DNA of 53,737 nucleotides from Paraburkholderia tropica (GTDB taxonomy: Bacteria > Pseudomonadota > Gammaproteobacteria > Burkholderiales > Burkholderiaceae). The first letter of the stretch is position 1. Each line of letters begins with the position of its first letter. Under the pieces are notes generated by a model. It made no database searches. It saw nothing but the letters and a program-made list of their open reading frames with translations, and was not told the origin of the DNA. This document shows, piece after piece, positions 42,708 through 50,206 of this stretch. Position numbers and translations under genes: made by a program. Where the stretch lies: NCBI RefSeq assembly GCF_914484835.1, contig NZ_CAJZAR010000084.1, forward strand, positions 1-53,737, written 5' to 3'.

Positions 42708-42762
42708 GGCCTGAGCGTGCGCGCGCGGCCGGCGTCAAGCTCGCCGCGCTTGCAATGTTTCA

Positions 42763-43887
42763 TCAGGCCTTGATGTCGAAGCCGTCTACATAGCCCGCCG
42801 GATCGGCGCTATTCCACTGGCGTCCATCGACGAAAACCGGCGCGTCGAAGTTTTCCGGCACCGCTACGCCAATCGCGGCCGCCGCTTCCCGATACAACAC
42901 CGTCTGATTGATCGCGCCCGCAAGCTGACGGTAATCGTCGCGCCGCGCCATCATGCCCCAGCGTTCGAATTGTGTGAAGAACCACATTCCTTCGGATTCC
43001 AAAGGAATGTTCACTGTGCCGTCGGCGAAGAACTTCATGCGCACCGACTCCGGCAGACCTTCGCCTTCGAGCCGTTCCGCGATCAGCGCCGCATCCACGC
43101 CCAGCATCTCGGGCCGCGCGAGCCATTGCGCGATTTCCTTGCGATGTCCCGCGCCGTCGAGCCATCGGCAGGCTTCGAGCATCGTGCTGACGAGCGCGCG
43201 CGCCGTGTTCGGATAACGCGTGACGAAATCGCGCCGGCACGCCAGCACTTTCTCGGGATGGTCGGGCCAGATCTCACCGCTGCCGATCACCGTGCGTCCC
43301 ATCCCGCGCCGTTGCGCGAGCGAAGGCCACGGCTCGCCCGCGCAGAAACCGTCGAGGCGTTCCTCCGCGAGCGCCGCCACCATTTGCGGCGGCGGAATCA
43401 CCACGCTCTCGATGTCCTGGAGCGGATGCACGCCTTGCGACGCGAGCCAGTAATACAGCCACATCGCATGCGTGCCGGTCGGGAAGGTCTGCGCGAACAC
43501 CGGCTTGCGGCCGAGCGTGGCGAGCGCGCGCGGCAGCGTGCCGTGTTCGGCGAGCGCGTCGGCGAGACGGTTCGACAGCGAGATCGCCTGGCCGTTGCGG
43601 TTGAGCACCATCAGCGCGGCCATGTCGGTCTGCGGGCCGCCGATGCCGAGCTGCACACCGTAGACGAGGCCGTAGAGCGAGTGGGCGGCGTCGAGTTCGC
43701 CGGCGAGCAGCTTGTCGCGCAGCGCGGCCCACGAGGGCTGGCGCGACAGTTCGAGCGTGAGCCCGTGCGCGTGGCCGAATTCGAGCAGCTTGGCGGCGAC
43801 GACGGGCGCGGCGTCGGCGAGCGGCACGAAGCCGATCTTCAGATGGGTTTTTTCGGGCGGCGCGGCCGGGCGGGTGGATTCGTTCAT
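42763..43887 (-). CDS. nasS: NasS-type nitrate/nitrite sensor (NrtA/CmpA-like)
   Basis: A 374-residue protein of the NrtA/CmpA substrate-binding family (K-I-G-F-V-P-L-A-D-A-A-P near the start, F-P-T-G-T-H-A-M-W-L-Y-Y-W-L-A-S-Q-G, and F-C-A-G-E-P-W). It has no signal peptide, so it is cytoplasmic. With NasT it forms the NasS/NasT complex: nitrate or nitrite frees NasT, which then acts on nitrate assimilation RNA. The gene follows nasT by 13 nt. No nitrate reductase or transporter genes are within this window, so the targets lie elsewhere. Confidence 0.86.
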   Translation of the reverse strand: MNESTRPAAPPEKTHLKIGFVPLADAAPVVAAKLLEFGHAHGLTLELSRQPSWAALRDKLLAGELDAAHSLYGLVYGVQLGIGGPQTDMAALMVLNRNGQAISLSNRLADALAEHGTLPRALATLGRKPVFAQTFPTGTHAMWLYYWLASQGVHPLQDIESVVIPPPQMVAALAEERLDGFCAGEPWPSLAQRRGMGRTVIGSGEIWPDHPEKVLACRRDFVTRYPNTARALVSTMLEACRWLDGAGHRKEIAQWLARPEMLGVDAALIAERLEGEGLPESVRMKFFADGTVNIPLESEGMWFFTQFERWGMMARRDDYRQLAGAINQTVLYREAAAAIGVAVPENFDAPVFVDGRQWNSADPAGYVDGFDIKA

Positions 43888-43900
43888 GACGTTCGGCGCT

Positions 43901-44476
43901 TCAATCGTGCGACTCGGCGGCGGCCACGATCTGGCGCGCGACCTCGGCGAGCTTCAGGCTCTGGTTCATCGCCCGCTTGCGCAGCGACGCATACGCGGCG
44001 GGCTCGGTCAGCTTCTGTTGTTCCATCAGGATGCGTTTCGCGCGGTCGATCAGCTTGCGTTCGGCCAGTTCGTTTTCGGCCTGCGTGAGACGTTCGCGCA
44101 GCTGCGCTTCCTGCGCGAATCGCGCGAGCGCGACTTCGAGGATCGGCGCGATGCGCTCGCCCGCGAGACCTTCGACGAGATAGGCGGTCACGCCCGCGTT
44201 CACGGCCGAGCGGATCAACTGCTGGTTCGCGTCGTTGCTGAACATCAGCACGGGGCGCGGCGCGGTGGCGTTCATCACGGCGAGCTGTTCGAGCGTGTCG
44301 CGCGAGGGCGATTCGGTATCGATGATGATGACGTCGGGCCGTTCGCGCTCGACTACGCGATGCAGCGCGTGCGGCGTCGCGGGTTCGGCGAGCATGTCGT
44401 AGCCGAGCCGCGCGAGCGCGTCGCGCAGATCGCCAATCGGCTTGTCGGTATCGGTTACGAGCAGGACGCGCAGCAT
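43901..44476 (-). CDS. nasT: NasT-type ANTAR antiterminator (response-regulator-like)
   Basis: A 191-residue protein with a receiver-like domain (residues 1-120; D-V-I-I-I-D-T-E-S-P with Asp53) and a C-terminal ANTAR RNA-binding domain (residues 128-184, L-A-E-R-K-L-I-D-R-A-K-R-I-L-M then A-Y-A-S-L-R-K-R-A-M-N). NasT binds tandem hairpins in target leaders and prevents termination. The ATG at 44476 is chosen because M-L-R-V-L-L-V-T-D is the standard receiver start; a longer reading to 44752 is unlikely. It is co-transcribed with nasS and preceded by a strong sigma-54 site. Confidence 0.9.
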   Translation of the reverse strand: MLRVLLVTDTDKPIGDLRDALARLGYDMLAEPATPHALHRVVERERPDVIIIDTESPSRDTLEQLAVMNATAPRPVLMFSNDANQQLIRSAVNAGVTAYLVEGLAGERIAPILEVALARFAQEAQLRERLTQAENELAERKLIDRAKRILMEQQKLTEPAAYASLRKRAMNQSLKLAEVARQIVAAAESHD

Positions 44477-44581
44477 GGTGTTTCGTGGGTCGTCGGCATG
44501 TTGGGGTCGACGCTGGTGGGTTCTTGTCTGGCTGGCCGCTTCGAGGCGGCTTCGCGCGTCATGGGGATTCGCCTTTGTTTC

Positions 44582-44597
44582 AGCAAGGTGCGTGCCA
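44582..44597 (-). promoter_or_regulatory. Sigma-54 promoter of nasT
   Basis: Minus-strand TGGCACG (44597-44591), CACC, TTGCT (44586-44582) matches TGGCACR-N4-TTGCW at every defined position. Transcription would begin near 44572, giving a leader of about 96 nt before the nasT ATG. Nitrogen control through RpoN is therefore predicted. Confidence 0.72.
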
Positions 44598-44673
44598 GTT
44601 GCGCTGCGGTGCACAAGGTGGGGGCGTAACGCGTGCGACGCGGCCCGTGAGCCATCGCGGTGCATGGGGTTGT

Positions 44674-44688
44674 GCACCGCAGCAGTGC
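44674..44688. promoter_or_regulatory. NtrC-like enhancer site upstream of nasT
   Basis: GCAC (44674-44677), N7, GTGC (44685-44688) has the spacing of the classic NtrC site GCAC-N7-GTGC. It lies about 77 nt upstream of the -24 box. It overlaps a second inverted repeat GCGGTGCA (44657-44664)/TGCACCGC (44673-44680). Confidence 0.45.
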
Positions 44689-44917
44689 GTCTGCGCCGTG
44701 GCTGCACTGATGTGGCGCAGGGTGTGGCATCGGGTGCGGCGTGCAATCGCAACTAACAGCCAAGCCGGGGCGGCGTCGGCGAGCGAAAGCGGTGGTGGGG
44801 CGGCAGCGGTATTCGCGGTATCGCTGGCATCAATGGCATCGATGAAAGTTGCAGCACCGATGGCATTTGCGAGCAGCATTCGCGTCCGTCCGTGCGCTTT
44901 CTTTAGCCGCAATAAAA

Positions 44918-44944
44918 AAGCGGCGCCCAACTTCGGCGCCGCTT
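44918..44944 (-). terminator. Intrinsic terminator after the ClC gene
   Basis: AAGCGGCGCC (44918-44927) pairs with GGCGCCGCTT (44935-44944), with AATAAAAAA before it on the plus strand, so the leftward transcript ends in a U-run. It lies about 80 nt past the stop codon at 45022. Confidence 0.8.
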
Positions 44945-44974
44945 CTTCGCGTTCACTTCATCTGTGCGATCGCG

Positions 44975-45001
44975 CGTCTAACACGTCTAACACGTCTAAC
45001 G
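44975..45001. repeat. Three tandem copies of a 9-nt unit
   Basis: CGTCTAACA (44975-44983), CGTCTAACA (44984-44992), CGTCTAACG (44993-45001). It lies between the clcA stop codon and its terminator and is not in a gene. Copy number may vary between strains. Confidence 0.6.
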
Positions 45002-45021
45002 CGTCAATCGCATCTTCACCT

Positions 45022-46836
45022 TCAACTCGCCTTCCGCACCGGCGGAAACCGCCGCTTCCCGTTGCGGATCGCGATCCGCCGGAAGCGTTCCTTCTTCGTT
45101 TCCTCTTCGAAGTGCGAAAGCGAGAGCTTCACGAAATCGCTGCGCGAGACGATGCCCACAAGCCGCATCGACTCGCGATCGCTCACCACGGCCATCCGTT
45201 CGAGCCCATGCACGGCCAGGCGCGTCGCGATCTGGCGGCAGGTTTCCTCGGGCAGCGCCACATCGGGCCGCCGCTGCGCGAGCAGCTTGCCGAGCGGCTG
45301 ATCGAGTGGCTGATCGAGCGCCTCGCCCGCCTCGCTGGCGCGCACCGCTTCGAGCGTCGCGCGATCCACGACGCCGAGCACCGCGCCGTCACGCACCACC
45401 GGCCACGCGCGGCGCTTCTGCGTCGGCCCGAAATACTGCGCGAGCGCCTCGCGCACGCTGAGGCTCGCGTCGATCGTGTCGACGTCGCGCGTCATCACTT
45501 CGTCGGCGTAGTGACGTTCGAGCGGATCGACGCCGTACTCGCGATAGATGTGATACCCGCGCCGCGCGATCTTCTCCGTCATGATCGAGCGCTTCATCAC
45601 CACGGTCGCGAAGCCGTGCGCGACCAGCGTGGCCGCGAGCAGCGGCAGCAGCGCGTTGGCGTCGTGCGTGAGGCCGAAGGCGAACACGATGGCCGTGAGC
45701 GGCGCGCCGAGCGTGGCGCCCAGCGTCGCGGCCATGCACACGAGCGGCCACAGCGCCGGGTCGTTGCCGGGCAGCACGTGGCCGAGCACCGTGCCCAGTC
45801 CCGCGCCGAGCATCAGCAGCGGCGCGAGCACGCCGCCCGAGGTGCCCGAGCCGAGGGCGACCACCCACATCACGGCCTTGACGGCCAGCAGCGCCACAGC
45901 CACCTGCACGACGATATGCTGATGCAGCAGGTCGCCGATCACGTCGTAACCCACGCCGAGCGCGCGCGGCTCGATAAAGCCGCCGATCCCGACGACGAGG
46001 CCGCCGATCGCGGGCCACCACGACCAGTGCAGCGGCAGGCGGCCGAACAGATCCTCGACCTTGTAGAGCGCGGCGGACAGCCCCGAAGCGAGCGCGCCCG
46101 ACAGCAAGCCCGCGATCACGCACGAAAACAGCGCGACGGCCTGCGGCGGACTCGTCTGGAGTGCGAACAAAGGTTCGGTGCCGAAAAACACGGCGCGCGT
46201 GAAGCCGGCCACGGCGCACGCGAGCGCGACCGGCAGGAAGCTGCGCGGACGCCATTCGAACAGCAGCAGTTCGACCGCGAGCAGCACGGCGGCGACCGGC
46301 GTGCCGAACACGGCCGTCATGCCCGCCGCCGCGCCCGCTACGAGCAGCGTCTTGCGTTCGGCGGACGTGACGCGCACGCACTGCGCGACGAGCGAGCCGA
46401 GCGCGCCGCCCGTCATGATGATCGGGCCTTCCGCGCCGAACGGGCCGCCGCTGCCGATCACGATGCCCGACGACAGCGGCTTGAGCACGGCCACTTTCGG
46501 CGACATGCGGCTCTTGCCGAACAGGATCGCCTCGATGGCTTCGGGAATGCCGTGGCCGCGAATCTTTTCCGAGCCGAAGCGCGCCATCATCCCGACGATC
46601 AGCCCGCCCACCACCGGCACGACGATCACCCACGCGCCGAGCGTGTTGAGCGCGGGCGAGCGGTCGGCGAACGAAAGCTGGCCGAAGAAGAACAGGTTCG
46701 TGAACCCGTGGATCAGGCTCAGCAGCACGAAGGCCGCGAGCGTGGCCAGCGCGCCGATCACGGCGGCGAGCGCGCTGATGCCGGGCAGCCGCGCGTTCGT
46801 CGAAAAGTCGCGCTTGTGGGAGTCGTCGGAATGCAT
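45022..46836 (-). CDS. ClC chloride channel/antiporter with C-terminal CBS domains
   Basis: A 604-residue membrane protein with a ClC core of about 18 helices. Filter signatures are G-S-G-G-P-F-G-A-E-G-P (with the gating Glu of the GxEGP motif) and G-T-S-G-G-V-L-A-P. Cytoplasmic CBS domains follow at about residues 460-590 (V-M-T-R-D-V-D-T-I-D, R-A-W-P-V-V-R-D-G-A-V-L-G-V-V-D). The length is much greater than E. coli ClcA because of the CBS pair. The ATG at 46836 lies 5 nt after the MarR stop, so they form an operon. Probable role: Cl-/H+ exchange or acid tolerance; the transported ion is not decided by sequence. Confidence 0.93.
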   Translation of the reverse strand: MHSDDSHKRDFSTNARLPGISALAAVIGALATLAAFVLLSLIHGFTNLFFFGQLSFADRSPALNTLGAWVIVVPVVGGLIVGMMARFGSEKIRGHGIPEAIEAILFGKSRMSPKVAVLKPLSSGIVIGSGGPFGAEGPIIMTGGALGSLVAQCVRVTSAERKTLLVAGAAAGMTAVFGTPVAAVLLAVELLLFEWRPRSFLPVALACAVAGFTRAVFFGTEPLFALQTSPPQAVALFSCVIAGLLSGALASGLSAALYKVEDLFGRLPLHWSWWPAIGGLVVGIGGFIEPRALGVGYDVIGDLLHQHIVVQVAVALLAVKAVMWVVALGSGTSGGVLAPLLMLGAGLGTVLGHVLPGNDPALWPLVCMAATLGATLGAPLTAIVFAFGLTHDANALLPLLAATLVAHGFATVVMKRSIMTEKIARRGYHIYREYGVDPLERHYADEVMTRDVDTIDASLSVREALAQYFGPTQKRRAWPVVRDGAVLGVVDRATLEAVRASEAGEALDQPLDQPLGKLLAQRRPDVALPEETCRQIATRLAVHGLERMAVVSDRESMRLVGIVSRSDFVKLSLSHFEEETKKERFRRIAIRNGKRRFPPVRKAS

Positions 46837-46841
46837 GGTCG

Positions 46842-47255
46842 TCAGAGATCGATTTGCGGGATGGTGAATCGGCCGTCGAGCGTACGCAGTTCGGCGCGAT
46901 GAAGTTCGGCGAGGCGCAAGAGCAGCGCTTCGCCCGCGGGCAGCAGATGCACTTCCACCTGGCGGCGGTCGCGCTCGCTCACGCGCCGCTCGACCAGCTC
47001 GATCGCCTCGCAGCGTGAAACCAGCGCGACCACGCCGTGATGCTGCGCCTGCAGACGCTCGGCCAGCTCGCCGATGGTCGCCCATTCGCGGCCGGGATAG
47101 CCCTTGATGTGCAGCAGCAGCAGATATTGCAGCGGCGTGATGCCCTCGCCCTGGGCGGCCTGCTCCGAGAAGCGCTCGAAGCGGCGCATCTGGTAGCGGA
47201 ATTCGGAAAGCTGCTCGAAATCGGTTTTGGCGAGGTCGCGGGTGCGGTGCTTCAT
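46842..47255 (-). CDS. MarR-family transcriptional regulator
   Basis: A 137-residue winged HTH regulator: Q-Y-L-L-L-L-H-I-K-G-Y-P-G, W-A-T-I-G-E-L-A-E-R-L, H-H-G-V-V-A-L-V-S-R-C-E, and wing residues R-R-V-S-E-R-D-R-R-Q-V-E-V-H-L. The ATG at 47255 is in the usual place; the reading to 47297 would begin inside the operator. A palindromic operator-like site (47290-47313) lies 35 nt upstream, so it is probably self-regulated. A nearly identical copy before the HPP gene suggests a shared regulon with clcA. Confidence 0.9.
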   Translation of the reverse strand: MKHRTRDLAKTDFEQLSEFRYQMRRFERFSEQAAQGEGITPLQYLLLLHIKGYPGREWATIGELAERLQAQHHGVVALVSRCEAIELVERRVSERDRRQVEVHLLPAGEALLLRLAELHRAELRTLDGRFTIPQIDL

Positions 47256-47289
47256 CGGGTATCCGTGTGATGACGTTTCGATAGGATAA

Positions 47290-47313
47290 TATATCACAAC
47301 ATGATATTTATGG
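47290..47313. promoter_or_regulatory. MarR operator-like site upstream of marR-clcA
   Basis: The 17-bp core ATATCACAACATGATAT (47291-47307) is an inverted repeat ATATCA-N5-TGATAT. The flanks continue so that 21 of 24 bases match the site at 48616-48639 in the same orientation. It sits 35 nt upstream of the marR ATG. Confidence 0.72.
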
Positions 47314-47374
47314 CCGGACGAGGCCCTGAAACAAGGCCTCGCGTGAATCGGCTGGTGCGATTCTTCTCGCGGGG

Positions 47375-48556
47375 TCAGGCGCTTTGCCGTTGCAGCGGAC
47401 TGGTCTGACGATGCAGGCCGGAAATCAGATCGGCCTGCGTGATGATGCCGACGAGCCGCCGCTCGCCGTCGACCACGGGAACGTGATGGTGTCCGCGCCC
47501 CGCGAACAGGCCGAGCAGTTCGACGACCGGCGTGCTGGCCGCCACGGTGCGCACGTGCGTCGACATCAGCATGACGACTTCGAGGCTGTTCGCGTGCGGG
47601 CGCAGCGTGGGCAGGATCGCGTAGAGCAGCACGCGCAGCGGATGCAGTTCGGCGCCGTCGTCGGCGAGGTCGGCGCGCGTGACGATGCCCTTCACGTGCT
47701 GATGCGCATCGACCACCGGCAGCGCTTTCACGTCGTGCTGCTTGAGCAGTGCGCGCGCGGTTTCGACGGTCGTCGCGGGCGTGATGCTCACCACGTTGCT
47801 CGACATGACGTCGGCGCAGGTGAGTTCGCCGAAGCTGCGCGCATAGGCGCGGATCTCGGTTTCGCGCAGCAGCGCTTCGAGATCGTCGGTGTCGATGTCG
47901 AGCAGTTCGTTACGCTCGCGCAGCACGGCTTCGAGATCGGCGCGCGCGAAGCTGCCCGCTACGTTGCCGGCGACGGCGGGCTGCGCCGCTTTCGCGGCGG
48001 CAGCGGCAGGCGCGGCGTGCGGATAGCGATGGCCCGTGGCGGCGTGATAAACGAGCGCGGCCGCGAGCAGCATGAAGGATTGCAGCGCGACCGGCTCGAA
48101 CACGAATTCGTAGCCGAGCGCATGCACGGCGGGGCCGCCGAGCACGGCCGTAAGCGCGACGGCGCCCGAAGGCGGGTGCACGCAGCGCAGCGTGAACATC
48201 GCGCAGATCGCCACGCCCACCGCGACGGCAGCGGCAATCACGGGATCGGAGATCAGCAGCGCGGCGGTCACGCCCACGGTGGCCGAGACGAGATTGCCGC
48301 CGATGATCGACCACGGCTGCGCGAGCGGGCTGGCGGGCACGCCGAACAGCAGCACGGCGGACGCGCCCATCGGCGCGATCAGATACGGAATGCTCGACGC
48401 GTTGCCGAGCAGATGATGCGAAAGCGCGCCCGTGAACGCGATGCCGATCAGTGCGCCGACGCCCGAGCGCAGGCGTTCGCGCCAGCGGAGCGTGACGGGG
48501 TTGGGCGCGAAGCGCGCCAGCCAGCGGAGCAATCTGTAGCGGAACACGGTCGTCAT
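47375..48556 (-). CDS. HPP-family membrane protein with C-terminal CBS pair
   Basis: A 393-residue protein. The N-terminal half is an HPP domain with four or five membrane segments (including R-C-V-H-P-P-S-G-A-V-A-L). The C-terminal half is a tandem CBS unit (A-D-V-M-S-S-N-V-V-S-I-T-P, H-D-V-K-A-L-P-V-V-D, H-H-H-V-P-V-V-D, G-I-I-T-Q-A-D-L). HPP domains have been linked to nitrite transport in plastids and cyanobacteria, but transport is not proven for bacterial HPP-CBS proteins. ATG 48556 was chosen, as the longer reading starts at a TTG within the operator. A copy of the MarR operator lies 60 nt upstream. Confidence 0.9.
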   Translation of the reverse strand: MTTVFRYRLLRWLARFAPNPVTLRWRERLRSGVGALIGIAFTGALSHHLLGNASSIPYLIAPMGASAVLLFGVPASPLAQPWSIIGGNLVSATVGVTAALLISDPVIAAAVAVGVAICAMFTLRCVHPPSGAVALTAVLGGPAVHALGYEFVFEPVALQSFMLLAAALVYHAATGHRYPHAAPAAAAAKAAQPAVAGNVAGSFARADLEAVLRERNELLDIDTDDLEALLRETEIRAYARSFGELTCADVMSSNVVSITPATTVETARALLKQHDVKALPVVDAHQHVKGIVTRADLADDGAELHPLRVLLYAILPTLRPHANSLEVVMLMSTHVRTVAASTPVVELLGLFAGRGHHHVPVVDGERRLVGIITQADLISGLHRQTSPLQRQSA

Positions 48557-48615
48557 GGCGATCGAGGGGCGGAACGGCGCGTCCAGGCGGACACGTGCTT
48601 TGGGAAGTCGGCGAT

Positions 48616-48639
48616 TATATCGCAACGTGATATATATGG
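48616..48639. promoter_or_regulatory. MarR operator-like site upstream of the HPP-CBS gene
   Basis: Core ATATCGCAACGTGATAT (48617-48633) differs from the marR-clcA site at two positions, and the flanking T and TATGG match as well (21 of 24 bases). It precedes the HPP-CBS start codon by 60 nt. This is strong sequence evidence that both units have the same regulator. Confidence 0.72.
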
Positions 48640-48747
48640 TGACGCCCGAATTTTCCCTTCTGGACAGGCGGGTCGCGATTCGTTAGAAGAAAGGACGTCG
48701 CTTGAAGCCGCGCGAAATAATTAGGCATTCGAATTAATCAGTCCATA

Positions 48748-48786
48748 AAAAAACGCCGGCGCGCACTGAGCGCGCCGGCGTTTTTT
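48748..48786. terminator. Strong bidirectional-looking terminator
   Basis: A perfect 17-bp stem: 48748-48764 (A-run, then CGCCGGCGCGC) pairs with 48770-48786 around ACTGA. On the leftward strand it ends the His/Pro-rich lipoprotein gene, whose stop lies 32 nt away. Confidence 0.9.
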
Positions 48787-48818
48787 GCGTGTGGCGGTGC
48801 GTGCCGCCGCGTGGACGA

Positions 48819-49523
48819 TCAGGCGGCGGGACGCTGCGCCGAAGCCATCGGCGGCGGATTGCCCGGATGGCCGTTCTGCGAACGATGACCATGATCGCCG
48901 GCCTGGCGGTTCTGCGCGGGCGCGTGATGCGACGCGTTGCGATTCGGCTGGGCCGCTGCGTTCGGGCGATGTTCGGCATGCTGCGGCCCATGCGCGGGCG
49001 GATGCGGCTGATACGCAGCCTGACGCGCCATCGGCCGTGCGCGCGGCGTCATCTCCACGCGCACGCGATGCACGGGCGGCCCGCCACGCGTGGGCGGCGG
49101 CGGCACGAAAGCGGTTTGCATCGGCAGATGGCCGTCGTGATGCGCCATCACGTTGCGCAGTTCGGCGCGGCGGTGCATGACCTCGCCGCGCAGATCGCCG
49201 CGTCCGTAATAGTGACGATGACGATGGCCGTCGGAGCCGACGAACCAGATATAGGTCGCGCCGCTGGCGTACACCACGTCGCGGTCGGCCGCGATGGAGA
49301 CGTAGGCGTCGTGCGGTTCCGGCACGTAGACCGGCGCGGCCACCACGACGGGCGCGGGCGGCGGTGCGACGACGGCCACGGGCCGGGCGGACGTCGCAGC
49401 CACGCGCGTGTCGGCGACGCAGCCGCTCAGCAGCAGCGCGCCCGCGAGCGGCACGATGGGCGCGAGCGCGGCGAGGCGGCCGAGGTGGGGGAAGGCAGTG
49501 AGGGCGCGCGTTTTCCCGTTCAA
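48819..49523 (-). CDS. His/Pro-rich lipoprotein of unknown function
   Basis: A 234-residue lipoprotein precursor with lipobox L-L-L-S-G-C. The mature part has a Pro/Val/Ala linker (V-A-P-P-P-A-P-V-V-V-A-A-P), a small conserved block A-Y-V-S-I-A-A-D-R-D-V-V-Y-A-S-G-A-T-Y-I-W-F-V-G-S-D-G style segment, and a long His/Asn/Pro/Gln-rich tail (residues 150-234) suited to metal binding or disorder. I prefer TTG at 49523 because CGGAG lies 6 nt upstream; an ATG at 49556 has no ribosome site. Family unknown to me. Confidence 0.65.
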   Translation of the reverse strand: MNGKTRALTAFPHLGRLAALAPIVPLAGALLLSGCVADTRVAATSARPVAVVAPPPAPVVVAAPVYVPEPHDAYVSIAADRDVVYASGATYIWFVGSDGHRHRHYYGRGDLRGEVMHRRAELRNVMAHHDGHLPMQTAFVPPPPTRGGPPVHRVRVEMTPRARPMARQAAYQPHPPAHGPQHAEHRPNAAAQPNRNASHHAPAQNRQAGDHGHRSQNGHPGNPPPMASAQRPAA

Positions 49524-49669
49524 GCGTGGCTCCGTGATGGATGGTTGAAAGCTCATCCGGTTAACGGCAGCTTTGAGCGGTGTCTTGAGGGCGCGATCGC
49601 GTTTGATGAATTGATGAAGGCGCAGCGATGAAGCGGCGATGCCGATGCGGATGACGAAGCCGCCGCGCC

Positions 49670-50206
49670 TCACGCGCCGAGCGTCTTCGCCATTTCCGTC
49701 GTCGCGCTCCAGCCGAGGTCGCGATAGAGATCGCGGCCCTGCTCGGTCGCGTGGAGGATCGTGTAGCGGATGCCGCGCCGCGCGAATTCGGCGTCGGCGA
49801 GGCGCATCAGTTCGCGCGCGAGGCCACGCCGCCGCATCGCGGGCTCGACGTAGACGTTGAGCACATAGCCGCGCCGGTCCTGGTCGGGATGCGCGGGGTG
49901 GGGCGGCCAGTCGATTTCCATCAGGCCGATGCCGGCCACGGGCGCGCCGTCCGCTGTGTCGTCTGCTGCGCCGTCCGCTGCGCCGTCCGCTGCGTCGTCG
50001 GTCGCGCAGAGCATGAAGCCGAAGTAACGCCCGTCGGCGAGACGCGGCGCGAGCCACGTGCGAAAGTGCGCGGTCATCGTCTGCAAGGTGGCGGGATCGC
50101 GCCCGGCCTCCAGGAACATCGCTTCGCGATGGCGGCAGACGTGTTCGAGATCGTGGGCGTCGAGCGGACGCACGGCGAGCGCAGGCAACGCAGACCGTCC
50201 CGTCAT
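49670..50206 (-). CDS. GNAT-family N-acetyltransferase
   Basis: A 178-residue GNAT enzyme with L-A-V-R-P-L-D-A-H-D-L at the start, the acetyl-CoA pocket Y-V-L-N-V-Y-V-E-P-A-M-R-R-R-G-L-A-R-E-L-M (Q/RxxGxA motif) and the C-terminal D-L-Y-R-D-L-G-W. A 60-nt stretch of near-repeats codes for an Ala/Asp/Gly linker (A-A-D-G-A-A-D-G-A-A-D-D, about residues 70-87), out of place in a GNAT fold. Its ATG overlaps the hybrid kinase stop (ATGA), so it is the last cistron of the signalling operon; the acyl acceptor is unknown. Confidence 0.88.
   Translation of the reverse strand: MTGRSALPALAVRPLDAHDLEHVCRHREAMFLEAGRDPATLQTMTAHFRTWLAPRLADGRYFGFMLCATDDAADGAADGAADDTADGAPVAGIGLMEIDWPPHPAHPDQDRRGYVLNVYVEPAMRRRGLARELMRLADAEFARRGIRYTILHATEQGRDLYRDLGWSATTEMAKTLGA
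49950..50010. repeat. Short tandem repeats within the GNAT gene
   Basis: Twelve-nucleotide near-copies based on TCCGCTGCGCCG occur in a row and code for an Ala/Asp/Gly linker. The block is in frame, so expansion or contraction would change only loop length. Confidence 0.55.

Larger units (their letters stand above)
44477..45021. other. Control region between clcA and nasT
   Basis: About 545 nt without a supported gene. It contains the sigma-54 site and NtrC-like site of nasT, the terminator of clcA and a 9-nt tandem repeat, all listed separately. GCGGTGCA appears at 44606-44613 and 44657-44664 and inverted at 44673-44680. Confidence 0.5.

Noticed and set aside
42706..42771. Nine-bp inverted repeat AAGGCCTGA/TCAGGCCTT at the ABM-nasS junction
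   Set aside because: The arms are 48 nt apart, there is no T-run and they overlap both genes' ends, so a terminator role is not supported.
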